Shown here: positions 7,931 to 17,339 of the stretch, piece after piece
Numbering within the stretch: the stretch's first letter is position 1
How the letters are laid out: the number at the start of each line of letters is the position of its first letter
Source of the DNA: Desulfuromonadaceae bacterium
GTDB lineage: Bacteria; Desulfobacterota; Desulfuromonadia; Geobacterales; Pseudopelobacteraceae
Direction: 5' to 3'
Assembly (NCBI GenBank): GCA_028681335.1
Contig: JAQUIT010000002.1
Location: forward strand, 186,001 to 250,000
Length of the DNA: 64,000 nt
The notes under the pieces: generated by a model
The model's database searches: none
What the model saw: the letters and a program-made list of their open reading frames with translations, nothing else
What the model was told of the DNA's origin: nothing
Program-made: the position numbers and the translations under genes

Positions 7931-10156
7931 ATGTCATTAATTAGATGTTTTATTATACTATGCATGAGCCTGGTAATTATTCTGCCAGGTCGGGCTTTCT
8001 CCGCTCCAGAGCCGATTAAGGTGCGTGTCGGAGTGGAACAAAATCCTCCGCTATCATATTTTAATACGTCTCAGCTTCCCACCGGCCTCATGGTTGACCT
8101 GCTATCGAATATTGCCTCTAAGGACGGTCACCAGCTTGAATATGTCCCCTGCCTATGGGATGCCTGTCTGGAGAAACTGAAGCGTGGCGACATTGATCTG
8201 ATGGCGACAATCGCTCACTCCTCTGAAAGAGCCCAGTTGTACGACTTCAACGCCGTCACGGTTGTAAATCTGTGGGGGCAACTCTATGTCGGTAAGGATT
8301 CGAACATCTCATCGTACCTTGACTTGGAAGGCAAGCGCATTGCCGTGGTCAATAATGAGACTCATGCAACGGCTTTTCGCAGCTTGATCGAGCAGTTCGG
8401 CCTGCATGCCAGCTACGTTGTGGTAGCCAATTTTCAGGAGGTGTTCGAAGCGATTCAGGGGGGGCGTGCTGATGCCGGTGTTGTTGGCAGCGTCTTTGCC
8501 CTGGCGAAGGAGGATGAGTACAAAGTCAAGCCGACCCAGATCCTTTTCAACCCGATAGAGGTGCGCTATGCCGCCACGAAGGGAAAGCATCGCCAACTGC
8601 TGGCGGATATTGATCGGCGGTTGCTGGAGCTGAAGGGTGACCGCCAGTCATTCTATTATCAGTGTTTTGAACGCTGGCTGGGGGTCACCCAAAAAGGAGC
8701 ACTGCCTGTCTGGTTGCGGCCCGTGTTGCTGGTCGGTGCTACGGTCCTCCTGCTGGTGATGCTGGTCGCCATAGCCCTGAGAGCCCAGGTCAAGCGGCGT
8801 ACCGAACACCTTGAGCGGGAGATAGAAGAGCGGAAACGGTACGAGGTAGAGCTTGTGCGGCAGGCAACATATGACAGCCTGACCAACCTTCCCAACCGTG
8901 TCCTGCTCTGTGATCGTTTGGGACAGGCCATGGTGCGCGCCGTGCGGCACGGAACAATCGTACCGGTGATGCTGATTGATCTTGATAACTTCAAATACGT
9001 CAATGACACCTTGGGGCATGATGCCGGTGACGACCTTTTGCGTCGGGTCGCATTGCGGCTGCGTGAGATAACCCGGGAAAACGATACCGTTGCCAGGCTG
9101 GGTGGTGATGAGTTTGTGGTGCTACCGTCAGATCTGAGTACTGATAACGAGACTATTACGTTTGCTGAGAAACTTCAGGAAGCATTAGCAGAGCCGTTCA
9201 AGCTTGGTGACCAGGAATATTTTGTGACCTTCAGCATGGGGGTCGCGATGTTTCCGCAGGATGGTGATACCAGCGAGAAGTTGATGAAATATGCCGATGC
9301 AGCGATGTATCATGCCAAGGAACAGGGAAAGAACAACTTTCAGTTTTTTACCGAGGAAATCAATCGTCGCGTCCATGATCGCCTGGAGCAGGAAGCGCGC
9401 TTGCGGCGTGCCCTGGAGCGAGATGAATTTCTTCTCTTCTATCAGCCGCAGGTCGATATGGAAAGCGGGAAGATCAGTGGGGTAGAAGCGCTGCTGCGCT
9501 GGCAACCATTGGGAGAGGGTATTCTCCCTCCCGACTCCTTTATCCCGCTGTTGGAAGAGACCGGGATGATTGTGCCGGTGGGGCGCTGGGTGCTGCAGAC
9601 AGCCTGCCGACAGGCGAGCCAGTGGGAGCAGGCCGGTCTCGGTAACATGACGATATCAATAAATGTCAGCTCCCGTCAGTTCCATAATGAAAGCTTCTGT
9701 GCCGATGTCTATGAGGCGTTACAGGATTCCGGACTGCGGGCGGAGTGTCTGCGTCTTGAGTTGACTGAATCGCTGCTGATGGTTGATGCCGCCGGTGCTG
9801 CGCTCAAGATGCACGCTCTGGCTGCCAAGGGGATTACCCTTTCGATAGACGATTTCGGCACCGGCTACTCATCGCTCAGCTATCTGAGAAACCTGCCGAT
9901 CCATGAGCTGAAAATTGATCGTTCTTTTATCAACAGAGTTACGGAGAACAGTGCCGATGCAACGTTGGTTAATACCATCATCGGCATGGCTGAATCACTC
10001 AACCTGCGGGTAGTTGCCGAAGGGGTCGAGACCTTTGGTCAGTACAACTTCCTCTCCGAGCAGCGCTGCCATGAAATTCAGGGTTATTATTTCAGTAAGC
10101 CGCTGCCGCCGGAATCTTTTGAAGGGTTGGTGCGTTCCGGATTCCGTCTTACCTGA
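7931..10156 (+). CDS. Periplasmic-binding GGDEF-EAL cyclic-di-GMP enzyme
   Basis: A 741-residue membrane protein. After a signal sequence comes a family 3 solute-binding domain (about residues 25-245, KVRVGVEQNPPLSYFN through YQCFERWLG), one membrane span (about 257-280), a GGDEF domain with RLGGDEF at residues 389-395, and an EAL domain with EAL at 519-521, DDFGTGYSSLSYL and AEGVET. Both catalytic signatures look intact, so it could both make and break cyclic-di-GMP in response to a small periplasmic ligand, perhaps an amino acid. ATG 7931 follows aagggtgg; GTG 7922 is possible. Confidence 0.93.
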   Translation: MSLIRCFIILCMSLVIILPGRAFSAPEPIKVRVGVEQNPPLSYFNTSQLPTGLMVDLLSNIASKDGHQLEYVPCLWDACLEKLKRGDIDLMATIAHSSERAQLYDFNAVTVVNLWGQLYVGKDSNISSYLDLEGKRIAVVNNETHATAFRSLIEQFGLHASYVVVANFQEVFEAIQGGRADAGVVGSVFALAKEDEYKVKPTQILFNPIEVRYAATKGKHRQLLADIDRRLLELKGDRQSFYYQCFERWLGVTQKGALPVWLRPVLLVGATVLLLVMLVAIALRAQVKRRTEHLEREIEERKRYEVELVRQATYDSLTNLPNRVLLCDRLGQAMVRAVRHGTIVPVMLIDLDNFKYVNDTLGHDAGDDLLRRVALRLREITRENDTVARLGGDEFVVLPSDLSTDNETITFAEKLQEALAEPFKLGDQEYFVTFSMGVAMFPQDGDTSEKLMKYADAAMYHAKEQGKNNFQFFTEEINRRVHDRLEQEARLRRALERDEFLLFYQPQVDMESGKISGVEALLRWQPLGEGILPPDSFIPLLEETGMIVPVGRWVLQTACRQASQWEQAGLGNMTISINVSSRQFHNESFCADVYEALQDSGLRAECLRLELTESLLMVDAAGAALKMHALAAKGITLSIDDFGTGYSSLSYLRNLPIHELKIDRSFINRVTENSADATLVNTIIGMAESLNLRVVAEGVETFGQYNFLSEQRCHEIQGYYFSKPLPPESFEGLVRSGFRLT

Positions 10157-10222
10157 TGAGCCCCTTTGTAAAAGCTCAAGAGCCTCTTCAAAATAGCTCT
10201 TGAATAGATTCAGGAGATAGCT

Positions 10223-12586
10223 GTGCCAGCAATGCCACCACTTAATATCTCCAAAGCCAGCATTTTTCCCCTCCTTGGCTTGGTTGCCGCTGGTTTGGCG
10301 GGTAACTATTTAAATTTCCCCCTCTTTAGCAACATTGATTTCCTCTTCGGCAGTATCTTTGCCCTGCTGGCACTACAGTTCTTCGGGCTTGGCACGGGCG
10401 TCATGACGGCCGCACTGACTGCAAGCTATACTTGCATCCTCTGGAATCACCCCTATGCCATTATCGTAATGACCGCCGAAGTGGCGACCGTTGGCTTATT
10501 AACCAGATATAGAAAAATTGGGTTCGTACTGGCCGATACGGTTTATTGGCTCATCATCGGTATGCCTTTGCTATATGTTTTTTATCACTTCGTCATGCAT
10601 GTGCCTTCGGGCAATGTCTACATAGTTATGACTAAACAGGCCGTGAACGGTATTGCCAACGCTTTGGTTGCGAGACTGATTTTTACGGGTTACATGCTTC
10701 GCTCGCGCTCATTGCTGATGCCCTATCGTGAAATGATCTATAACCTCCTGGCCTTTTTTGTGTTATGCCCGGCACTTATCATGTTGGCGATAGGCAGCAG
10801 AGCCGATTATGCTGAAACAGACCGGCATGTCAAAGCAACGTTGATTCAAGATAGCCGTCGTATGACTGATCGGCTGGAAACATGGGTGGTGAACAGAAAG
10901 TCTGCCATTCTTAATCTCGCCCAAATGTCTGCAACAAGATCTCCACAAGAGATGCAAGGCTATCTGGAACAGGCAAAAAAATCGGATGTCAATTTTATTC
11001 AGACCGGTCTGTTTAACCATGAGGCCACCACCACCGCTTTTTATCCGCTGGTTGATGAGCTTGGGCGGAACACTATCGGCAAAAGTTTTGCAGAACGCCC
11101 CTACCTGCCTATGCTTAAACGGACACTCAAGCCGATGCTCTCGGAAGTTGTTATGGGCAAGACAGGCACACCAAAGCCAATCGTAGCACTGCTTGCTCCG
11201 GTGGTTGCCGGAGGCTCTTACAACGGTTTTGTTGCCGGCATTCTGGATCTTGGACAGTTACAGAAACATCTGGACAAGAGTACTGATGTAAGTGCCACCA
11301 TCTACACTCTGCTGGATAAAAACGGCAATGTTATTATGACCAATCACCCCGATCAGAAGGTCATGTTGCCGTTTTCGCACGGTGATGGGGTTCTCTACCC
11401 TCTTGATGGGGGGATCAGCCAGTGGGTGCCGACACTGCCTGTCAATGCCCCGGCTTTGGAGCGCTGGGAGAAATCAAGCTATATAGCGGAATCCAGTATT
11501 GGTAGCCTTGCTGAATGGAAGCTTATTATGGAGCAGCCTGTTGCGCCATACCACGAAAAGCTCTATCACAGGTATACGGACAAGCTCGCTCTGCTGTTTA
11601 TCGTGCTGCTTGTCGCGTTGTCGCTGGCGGAGTTTTTGAGTCGTCAGGCAATCCTCACAATTGAAAAGCTCCGTTTTATCACACGCGATTTTACGGCCAG
11701 GCTGTCAGTGGATGGCAAGGTGATCGCCTGGCCTGAAAGCCGGATAAAAGAGACGCACCATCTGATAGATAATTTCAAGGATATGGCCGATTCGCTGTCA
11801 GAAAAGTTCTGTGAGATACACCAGATCAACGAATCGTTGGAACAGCGTGTGGAGGAGCGGACCGAGGAGTTGCGGCTGGCACTGGAAGAGGCCAAGAGTG
11901 TCAATAGTACAATGAGCCGTTTACTGCGTATTATTGCGCACGAGTTCCGCACGCCACTCGGTCTGCTGACCGGCAGCACCGATATTCTTGATCGCTATTG
12001 GGACAGGCTGACTCCGGCAAAGCGTCTTGAGCAAAACGAGCATATCCGCAGCGCCGCGCAGCAGATGTCAAATCTGTTAAATTCAGTTGTTTCATTCAAT
12101 CAGTTGGGGATAGACTGTCTGCCAAATGCTCTTTGTCTGATGGATATTGGCAATGAGTGCCGCGCCATTGCTGCCGAAGTTCATGCTGTGTGGGGAGCAG
12201 GGCACAGATGCGATGTCGAAATAGCTCCAGGTTGTGGTAGTGCCTTTCTGGACGAGATGTTATTCAGGAGGATAGTGCAGAACCTGCTGACGAATGCTTT
12301 TCGCTATACACTGCCGGGTGGAGTTGTGTCGCTGCGCGTTAGCCGCGATAAAGGGCGGCTGTCTCTGGAGATACGTGATACCGGTATCGGTATTCCGGAG
12401 GAGGAAATGTCGCTGATATTTAAACGCTTTTACCGGAGCAAGAACGTTGAAGGGCGCAGCGGCTTGGGGTTAGGGCTCTCTCTTGTGCACGAAACGTTAG
12501 TGCAGATTGGTGGCACCATTGAGGTGACCAGCAAAATAGATGAAGGCACGACCATGCGAGTGGAGATCCCTGTCTTAGAGGATTGA
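10223..12586 (+). CDS. Membrane sensor histidine kinase with multi-span N-terminus and extracytoplasmic sensor
   Basis: A 787-residue kinase starting at GTG behind caggagat. About six membrane spans occupy residues 10-190, followed by a roughly 250-residue periplasmic domain that looks like a Cache sensor (FYPLVDELGRNTIGKSFAERPYL), another span near 455-475, a linker coiled coil, a HisKA helix with HEFRTPL, and a catalytic domain with QNLLTNAFRYT, RDTGIGIP and GLGLGLSLV. All kinase boxes are complete. The regulator gene follows 33 bases later and is its likely partner. The signal is unknown. Confidence 0.93.
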   Translation: MPAMPPLNISKASIFPLLGLVAAGLAGNYLNFPLFSNIDFLFGSIFALLALQFFGLGTGVMTAALTASYTCILWNHPYAIIVMTAEVATVGLLTRYRKIGFVLADTVYWLIIGMPLLYVFYHFVMHVPSGNVYIVMTKQAVNGIANALVARLIFTGYMLRSRSLLMPYREMIYNLLAFFVLCPALIMLAIGSRADYAETDRHVKATLIQDSRRMTDRLETWVVNRKSAILNLAQMSATRSPQEMQGYLEQAKKSDVNFIQTGLFNHEATTTAFYPLVDELGRNTIGKSFAERPYLPMLKRTLKPMLSEVVMGKTGTPKPIVALLAPVVAGGSYNGFVAGILDLGQLQKHLDKSTDVSATIYTLLDKNGNVIMTNHPDQKVMLPFSHGDGVLYPLDGGISQWVPTLPVNAPALERWEKSSYIAESSIGSLAEWKLIMEQPVAPYHEKLYHRYTDKLALLFIVLLVALSLAEFLSRQAILTIEKLRFITRDFTARLSVDGKVIAWPESRIKETHHLIDNFKDMADSLSEKFCEIHQINESLEQRVEERTEELRLALEEAKSVNSTMSRLLRIIAHEFRTPLGLLTGSTDILDRYWDRLTPAKRLEQNEHIRSAAQQMSNLLNSVVSFNQLGIDCLPNALCLMDIGNECRAIAAEVHAVWGAGHRCDVEIAPGCGSAFLDEMLFRRIVQNLLTNAFRYTLPGGVVSLRVSRDKGRLSLEIRDTGIGIPEEEMSLIFKRFYRSKNVEGRSGLGLGLSLVHETLVQIGGTIEVTSKIDEGTTMRVEIPVLED

Positions 12587-12619
12587 TGACAGCTCTTTCG
12601 GGTGTAATAAGTATTTTAT

Positions 12620-13297
12620 GTGTTGTCTTTCCAGGCAGAGTCGCCAAAAAATAAGGAGGCTGTTATTTACTCTATTCTTATTATCGAAGATAATCGCTCC
12701 TACTGTAACGTGATGAAAACGATCCTGCAGATGGAGGGGTTTGATGTTCGTGTTGCCTATAATGGGCAGTCCGGCCTGTGCAAGCTCCGCGACAAGCGTC
12801 CGGATCTCATTCTTTGTGACGTCATGATGCCGATAATGGACGGGCATTCGTTGCTGGAAGCGTTGAAAGACGACAAGGCTCTCGGTGATATACCGTTCAT
12901 ATTTGTGACCGCCATGGATGAACGCGCCGATATACGTCGTGGCATGTCGGCTGGTGCCGATGACTATCTACCCAAGCCTTTTTCCGCTGATGAGTTGCTT
13001 GCAGCTGTTAACGGCAGGCTTAGCCGCCATGAGAGGATACACCAGTACTTCCGTACATCCGGTTCTCAGAAGGAATACACTGCCCTCTGCGAGAAGATTA
13101 CCAAGCGCGAACGAGAGGTGCTGCGAATGGTTGGGCATGGTCACACGTCCAGAGACATTGCAGAGCGGCTGGGGGTCTGTATAAAAACCGTAGAGGTGCA
13201 CCGGGCAAACCTCATGAATAAGCTTGATGCCGGCAATGCCGCAGCGCTGGCACGCTGGGCGGTGATTGCGGAACAGGCGGAAAATAAATCGGGATAG
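12620..13297 (+). CDS. Response regulator, REC plus LuxR-type helix-turn-helix
   Basis: A receiver domain (SILIIEDN, phospho-acceptor Asp in LILCDVMMP, Lys in YLPKPF) is joined to a GerE/LuxR DNA-binding domain (ITKREREVLRMVGHGHTSRDIA, CIKTVEVHRANLMNKL). It should receive phosphate from the kinase just upstream and act as a transcription factor. The start is open to question: the GTG at 12620 has no good ribosome site, while a strong aaggagg at 12653-12659 lies 5 bases before an in-frame ATT at 12665, exactly where response regulators normally begin (product then YSILIIEDN, 210 residues). An ATT start is rare but known, for instance in infC. Confidence 0.93.
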   Translation: MLSFQAESPKNKEAVIYSILIIEDNRSYCNVMKTILQMEGFDVRVAYNGQSGLCKLRDKRPDLILCDVMMPIMDGHSLLEALKDDKALGDIPFIFVTAMDERADIRRGMSAGADDYLPKPFSADELLAAVNGRLSRHERIHQYFRTSGSQKEYTALCEKITKREREVLRMVGHGHTSRDIAERLGVCIKTVEVHRANLMNKLDAGNAAALARWAVIAEQAENKSG

Positions 13298-13437
13298 CCC
13301 CTGACGTAGGCTTAGATCATGTTTCTGCAACATCCCCTTCTTGTTTGCACCTCCGTAAAGATTAAAAAACCAGGTTTCTAATGGTTTCCCCCAATATACA
13401 AAAATTCGTATTTCCGATAAAGACAGTAGGCATAAAT

Positions 13438-13494
13438 AGATGGCCGTAAAGACAGGGCTCTTGGACGGGCTTCTGCTGTTTAACAAAGCCATCT
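13438..13494 (+). other. Possible structured leader before an MCP gene
   Basis: A 7-bp perfect outer pairing (agatggc 13438-13444 with gccatct 13488-13494) encloses smaller pairings such as ggctt/aagcc. It lies about 70 bases before the MCP start in an otherwise gene-free 266-base stretch. I do not recognise a riboswitch class; it lacks the GEMM core. Confidence 0.25.
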
Positions 13495-13563
13495 GTCGCT
13501 GGTTTATACGGGAAAAGAGTATAAGCCATGAATCCAATTCGGTACAAAGCAGAGGGAAACGAC

Positions 13564-15210
13564 ATGAAAAACTGGGCTGATTTGAAGTTGCGCACAAAAC
13601 AATTGGTATTGATCGGAGTGTGCTGCGTTGCTATGCTGGTGATTGGTGGCATGGGGATGCTGGGGATGAAGACTCTTAAAGGCGACCTGGGGGCGTCAAA
13701 CTCAAATCTGCAACAAGTGGCATTGCTGGGACAGATGAAGAGCGACTTTCTGGTCATGCGCCTTGATCTGGTCTACATGCTCTCCAGCAAGGAATCAGCA
13801 ACGCTGAAAGCAAAACTGGATGATTTTACCAAGAAGAGTGCTCTCGTACGTGAGTCCGTCAAGTCTTTAGAATCGTTTGGCCTTGATGCTGTTGAGAAAG
13901 AGAAGTTCGGTGTTTTTAAAACAGGTTTCGAGGAGTATGTTGCTAAAGGTACGCCGCAGGCGGAGAGCCTCATCGCTGCTCGTGAGCGTAACGACGAGGC
14001 AGCGGTTGATTCCGCGACCTCTGCTATCGTGACACAGGTAGCGCCGCTCTATGCCAAGCCTGGTGAAGCTGTTGCCTCACTGGTTGAATACAGCATCAAG
14101 GAATCACTGGCAGCCTATCAGGCTGATGTCAAAGCATACAATCGAGATATGTTCGTGATGGTGCTGATCGTCTGCGGTGCGGCCATTTTTACATTTATTT
14201 TGGGATTAATCATCTATCGCTCCATTGCGGGGCCTTTGGCAAAGGTTATTGCCACAATGTCGCTGGTTGCTGCAGGGGATCTTACTGCCAAATCGGACAT
14301 CAACTCGCTGGATGAGATGGGACAACTATCTGCCGAGATTAACGAGATGGTTGAAAAACTGCGTGCCATCATTGGTCAGATTTCCAGCACCTCAACTCAG
14401 GTGGCGTCAGCATCCAATCAGCTCCATGCAACCGCAGAGAGGATTGCCACAGGGTCAGAAGAGGTCGCTGCCCAGGCCGGAACGGTTGCAACAGCCGGAG
14501 AGGAGATGTCAGCCACTTCCGGTGATATTGCCCAAAACTGCCAGATGGCAGCCGAAGGGGCGCAACGTGCCTCACAAGCTGCCAGCGATGGGGCAGTGGT
14601 GGTTGAAAAAACGGTGAATGTCATGGGACAGATAGCTGAAAAAGTGCAGGAATCAGCCAAGACGGTTGAAAGTCTGGGGGCCAGAAGCGATCAGATCGGC
14701 GCCATCATTGGTACGATCGAAGATATCGCCGACCAGACAAACCTGTTGGCACTGAATGCCGCCATCGAAGCTGCCCGTGCCGGTGAGCAGGGGCGCGGTT
14801 TTGCTGTCGTCGCTGATGAAGTTCGTGCCCTGGCAGAACGTACGACGCGTGCCACCAAAGAGATCGGTGAGATGATCAAGGCTATCCAGCGAGAAACCAA
14901 GGGGGCTGTTATCGCCATGGAACAGGGCGTTCAGCAGGTTGAGAACGGCACCGTTGAAGCGGCTAAATCAGGGCATGCGCTTCAGGATATCCTGGCTCAG
15001 GTCAATGATGTTGCCATGCAGGTCAACCAGATTGCTACGGCTGCCGAAGAGCAGACAGCCACCACCAGCGAGATATCAAATAATATGATGCAGATTACCG
15101 AAGTTGTTCAGCAGACGTCGCAGGGTGCACATGAATCAGCCACTGCAGCGGCGCAGTTGCATGGCAATGCCGAGGAGTTACAGCGGTTGGTACTGCAGTT
15201 CAAGTTGTAG
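13564..15210 (+). CDS. Methyl-accepting chemotaxis protein with four-helix-bundle type sensor
   Basis: A 548-residue receptor: cytoplasmic start [15 protein letters not shown], span one, a periplasmic helical domain of about 150 residues like the 4HB_MCP group, span two ([19 protein letters not shown]), a HAMP domain ([14 protein letters not shown]...[16 protein letters not shown]), then an MCP domain with the full tip [20 protein letters not shown]. It ends [10 protein letters not shown] without a CheR-docking pentapeptide. ATG 13564 is preceded by agagggaa; the earlier ATG at 13528 is less likely. It is transcribed alone and ends at a strong terminator. Confidence 0.95.
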   Translation: MKNWADLKLRTKQLVLIGVCCVAMLVIGGMGMLGMKTLKGDLGASNSNLQQVALLGQMKSDFLVMRLDLVYMLSSKESATLKAKLDDFTKKSALVRESVKSLESFGLDAVEKEKFGVFKTGFEEYVAKGTPQAESLIAARERNDEAAVDSATSAIVTQVAPLYAKPGEAVASLVEYSIKESLAAYQADVKAYNRDMFVMVLIVCGAAIFTFILGLIIYRSIAGPLAKVIATMSLVAAGDLTAKSDINSLDEMGQLSAEINEMVEKLRAIIGQISSTSTQVASASNQLHATAERIATGSEEVAAQAGTVATAGEEMSATSGDIAQNCQMAAEGAQRASQAASDGAVVVEKTVNVMGQIAEKVQESAKTVESLGARSDQIGAIIGTIEDIADQTNLLALNAAIEAARAGEQGRGFAVVADEVRALAERTTRATKEIGEMIKAIQRETKGAVIAMEQGVQQVENGTVEAAKSGHALQDILAQVNDVAMQVNQIATAAEEQTATTSEISNNMMQITEVVQQTSQGAHESATAAAQLHGNAEELQRLVLQFKL

Positions 15211-15237
15211 GGATTAGATAAAGAGAGCTTGTTGTAG

Positions 15238-15276
15238 AGAAAGAGGCGGGAAACATATGTTTCCCGCCTCTTTTCG
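15238..15276. terminator. Bidirectional terminator between MCP and leuD
   Basis: A 15-bp perfect stem (aaagaggcgggaaac / gtttcccgcctcttt) around a 4-base loop, with T tracts on both strands, between two convergent genes. Confidence 0.93.
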
Positions 15277-15302
15277 TCTGTCAGATAACTATGTGGTGCG
15301 TA

Positions 15303-15830
15303 TTAATACTTCTGGTCAGCGTAGTCGACCCAGCCGCCGGCCAGGACCAGCGCCTTGTCGAAAGGTGATATCTCGAAGCTGAAAGTCTTTTGTTTGCCGC
15401 CGCCATTCATCGTTAGTGTCCCGGCTTCAATGTTGATCTCCATGGTTGCATCTGCATCACCGGCGTGTGAGAAAATCTGGTCGAGATCTGCCGCAGGAAG
15501 TTCAATGGCCGCCATGCCGCAGTTAAACATGTTCTGGCGGAAAATACGCGCAAAGGATTCGGCGATAACGGCGGTTATGCCGTTGACCTCGAATACCCAG
15601 GGGGCGTGTTCGCGCGACGAACCGCAACCGAAGTTGGCGCGGGAGACAATTACCTTGGCGTTCTTCGTTTTAGGTCCGGCCGGGTCAAAGCCCGGAAGTT
15701 TAAGGTCTTCCAGGATGTAAGGCTTGAGATCTTCCTTGGTGATCTCGGTCAGGTACTTGGCCGGGATGATCTCGTCGGTGTTGATGTCGCTACGGTCGAG
15801 AAAGAGGACAGGTCCTCCGAATGTTTTCAT
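15303..15830 (-). CDS. leuD: 3-isopropylmalate dehydratase small subunit
   Basis: A 175-residue swivel-domain subunit of the aconitase superfamily. It shows the family signatures LDRSDINTDEIIPAKYL and FGCGSSREHAPW, the latter contacting substrate. With LeuC it interconverts 2- and 3-isopropylmalate in leucine synthesis; in Geobacter-type organisms the same enzyme is expected to isomerise citramalate for isoleucine. The start at 15830 has aggagcaaccact upstream. It follows leuC with a 116-base gap holding a GC-rich repeat. A related aconitase-type hydratase cannot be fully excluded. Confidence 0.9.
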   Translation of the reverse strand: MKTFGGPVLFLDRSDINTDEIIPAKYLTEITKEDLKPYILEDLKLPGFDPAGPKTKNAKVIVSRANFGCGSSREHAPWVFEVNGITAVIAESFARIFRQNMFNCGMAAIELPAADLDQIFSHAGDADATMEINIEAGTLTMNGGGKQKTFSFEISPFDKALVLAGGWVDYADQKY

Positions 15831-15867
15831 AGTGGTTGCTCCTTTATAAAAATGAAAAGCTAAATAC

Positions 15868-15944
15868 AACCCCCCTTAATCCCCCCTTGTCAGGGGGAAT
15901 ACATAAGCCGCCCTCCTTGATAAGGGTGGGCGGGGGGTGGGTTA
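15868..15944. repeat. GC-rich double-hairpin repeat between leuC and leuD
   Basis: Two adjacent palindromes rich in C and G: ccccc-ttgtca-ggggg near 15881-15897, and ccgccc-t-cctt-gat-aagg-gt-gggcgg at 15908-15932, flanked by further C and G runs. It looks like a dispersed extragenic palindrome (REP-like). Only one copy is in this window. Confidence 0.6.
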
Positions 15945-15946
15945 GG

Positions 15947-17230
15947 TTACAGATACTTCCTCGGGTCGGCAATCATGCCCTCTATTGCACTGGCCGCTGC
16001 GGTGGCCGGTGACATCAGATGCACCATGCCCCCCTTGCCCATGCGTCCCATGAAGTTACGATTGGTGGTCGATGCGCAGACTTCGCCGTCAGCCAGAACG
16101 CCGTTGCTCATGCCGAGGCAGGCTCCACAGGTCGGGTTGGTGACGCAGAAACCGGCCTCCATGAAGATATCGATAAGTCCTTCCTTGACTGCATCCTTGT
16201 AAATTGCCGGAGTAGCTGGAGAAAGAATACCGCGCACGTTTGCCGCCAGCTTTTGCCCTTTCAGAATCTGTGCGGCAATGCGCAGGTCTTCAAGGCGCCC
16301 GTTGGTGCAGGAACCGATGTAAATCTGGTCAAGCCTGGTGCCGGCCAGTTCGGAGACCGTCTTCACCTGATCCGGCTTGTAGCCGAAGGTGATCGTCGGT
16401 TCCATAGAGGCGACGTCGATCTCAACCGTCTGGTCGTACTCGGCATCAGCGTCGGCACGCCACTGTGAATAATCAGCCAGGGCGGCCTCTTTACTGGCAA
16501 ACTCTTCCTGGATAAACGGCCACAGGTACTCTACGGTGGTCATGTCCGGCTGACAGATGCCGGAAGTGCCGCCAGCTTCAATGGCCATGTTGCAGAGCGT
16601 CATGCGTGACTCCATCGTCATCGCGTCTACAACCGCTCCGTGGAATTCCATCACCCGGTCGGTGGCACCGTTAACGCCGATCTTGCCGATGATGTGCAGG
16701 ATAACGTCTTTGGCATAGACCCCTTTGGGGAGTGTGCCGGTGACGTTGAACTTGATTGTTTTGGGCTGACGGAAGGCACAGACACCTTTCAGGATGCCGA
16801 CTTCCAGGTCGGTCGTGCCGATGCCTGCGGCAAAGGCGCCAAAAGCGCCGTGGGTGCAGGTGTGGGAATCGCCCATGATGACCGTGTAACCGGGACGGAT
16901 GAAGCCGCGTTCAGGAAAGAGGGCGTGACAGACACCGTTGGCGCCGATATCGAAGAAATCCTTGATGTCGTGACGGCGGGCCCAGTCACGCAGGATCTTA
17001 GCCTGGGTTGCCGTTTTGGTGTCCTTGCTGGGGGTCACGTGGTCGATAACCGCCTTGATCTTCGTCGGATCAAAGACGCGATCCTTGTCCCGCCGGATCA
17101 GGTCATCAATGGCAATCGGTGTGGTGATCTCGTGGCAGAGTACCGCATCCAGGCGCAGTACCTTGGTGCCGGGAAACGGCTCGTTTACCAGGTGAGCATC
17201 AAATATTTTTTCTGCAGTTGTTTTACCCAT
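15947..17230 (-). CDS. leuC: 3-isopropylmalate dehydratase large subunit
   Basis: A 427-residue subunit of the shorter (about 420-residue) LeuC branch, also called the homoaconitase-like group. Markers are GDSHTCTHGAFGAFAAGIGTT, YIGSCTNGRLED and NPTCGACLGM, giving the three Cys ligands of the [4Fe-4S] cluster. The start at 17230 follows gcgaggtatatacgt and agrees with the family start MGKTTAEKI; the frame extends to 17368 but that piece is not conserved-looking. LysR gene 110 bases upstream and leuD downstream lie on the same strand. Confidence 0.92.
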   Translation of the reverse strand: MGKTTAEKIFDAHLVNEPFPGTKVLRLDAVLCHEITTPIAIDDLIRRDKDRVFDPTKIKAVIDHVTPSKDTKTATQAKILRDWARRHDIKDFFDIGANGVCHALFPERGFIRPGYTVIMGDSHTCTHGAFGAFAAGIGTTDLEVGILKGVCAFRQPKTIKFNVTGTLPKGVYAKDVILHIIGKIGVNGATDRVMEFHGAVVDAMTMESRMTLCNMAIEAGGTSGICQPDMTTVEYLWPFIQEEFASKEAALADYSQWRADADAEYDQTVEIDVASMEPTITFGYKPDQVKTVSELAGTRLDQIYIGSCTNGRLEDLRIAAQILKGQKLAANVRGILSPATPAIYKDAVKEGLIDIFMEAGFCVTNPTCGACLGMSNGVLADGEVCASTTNRNFMGRMGKGGMVHLMSPATAAASAIEGMIADPRKYL

Positions 17231-17339
17231 ACGTATATACCTCGCTTCGTGCTGTGATGGTTCTCTGTATACCTTATTATTTTTACCAATAAAAGCAGTA
17301 TCTCGTGATGTTGCCATCGCGAACGGCGATGGCTGCGGA

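Noticed and set aside
16640..17257. A 205-codon plus-strand ORF inside leuC
   Set aside because: It is antisense to a gene with all LeuC motifs and lacks a ribosome site.
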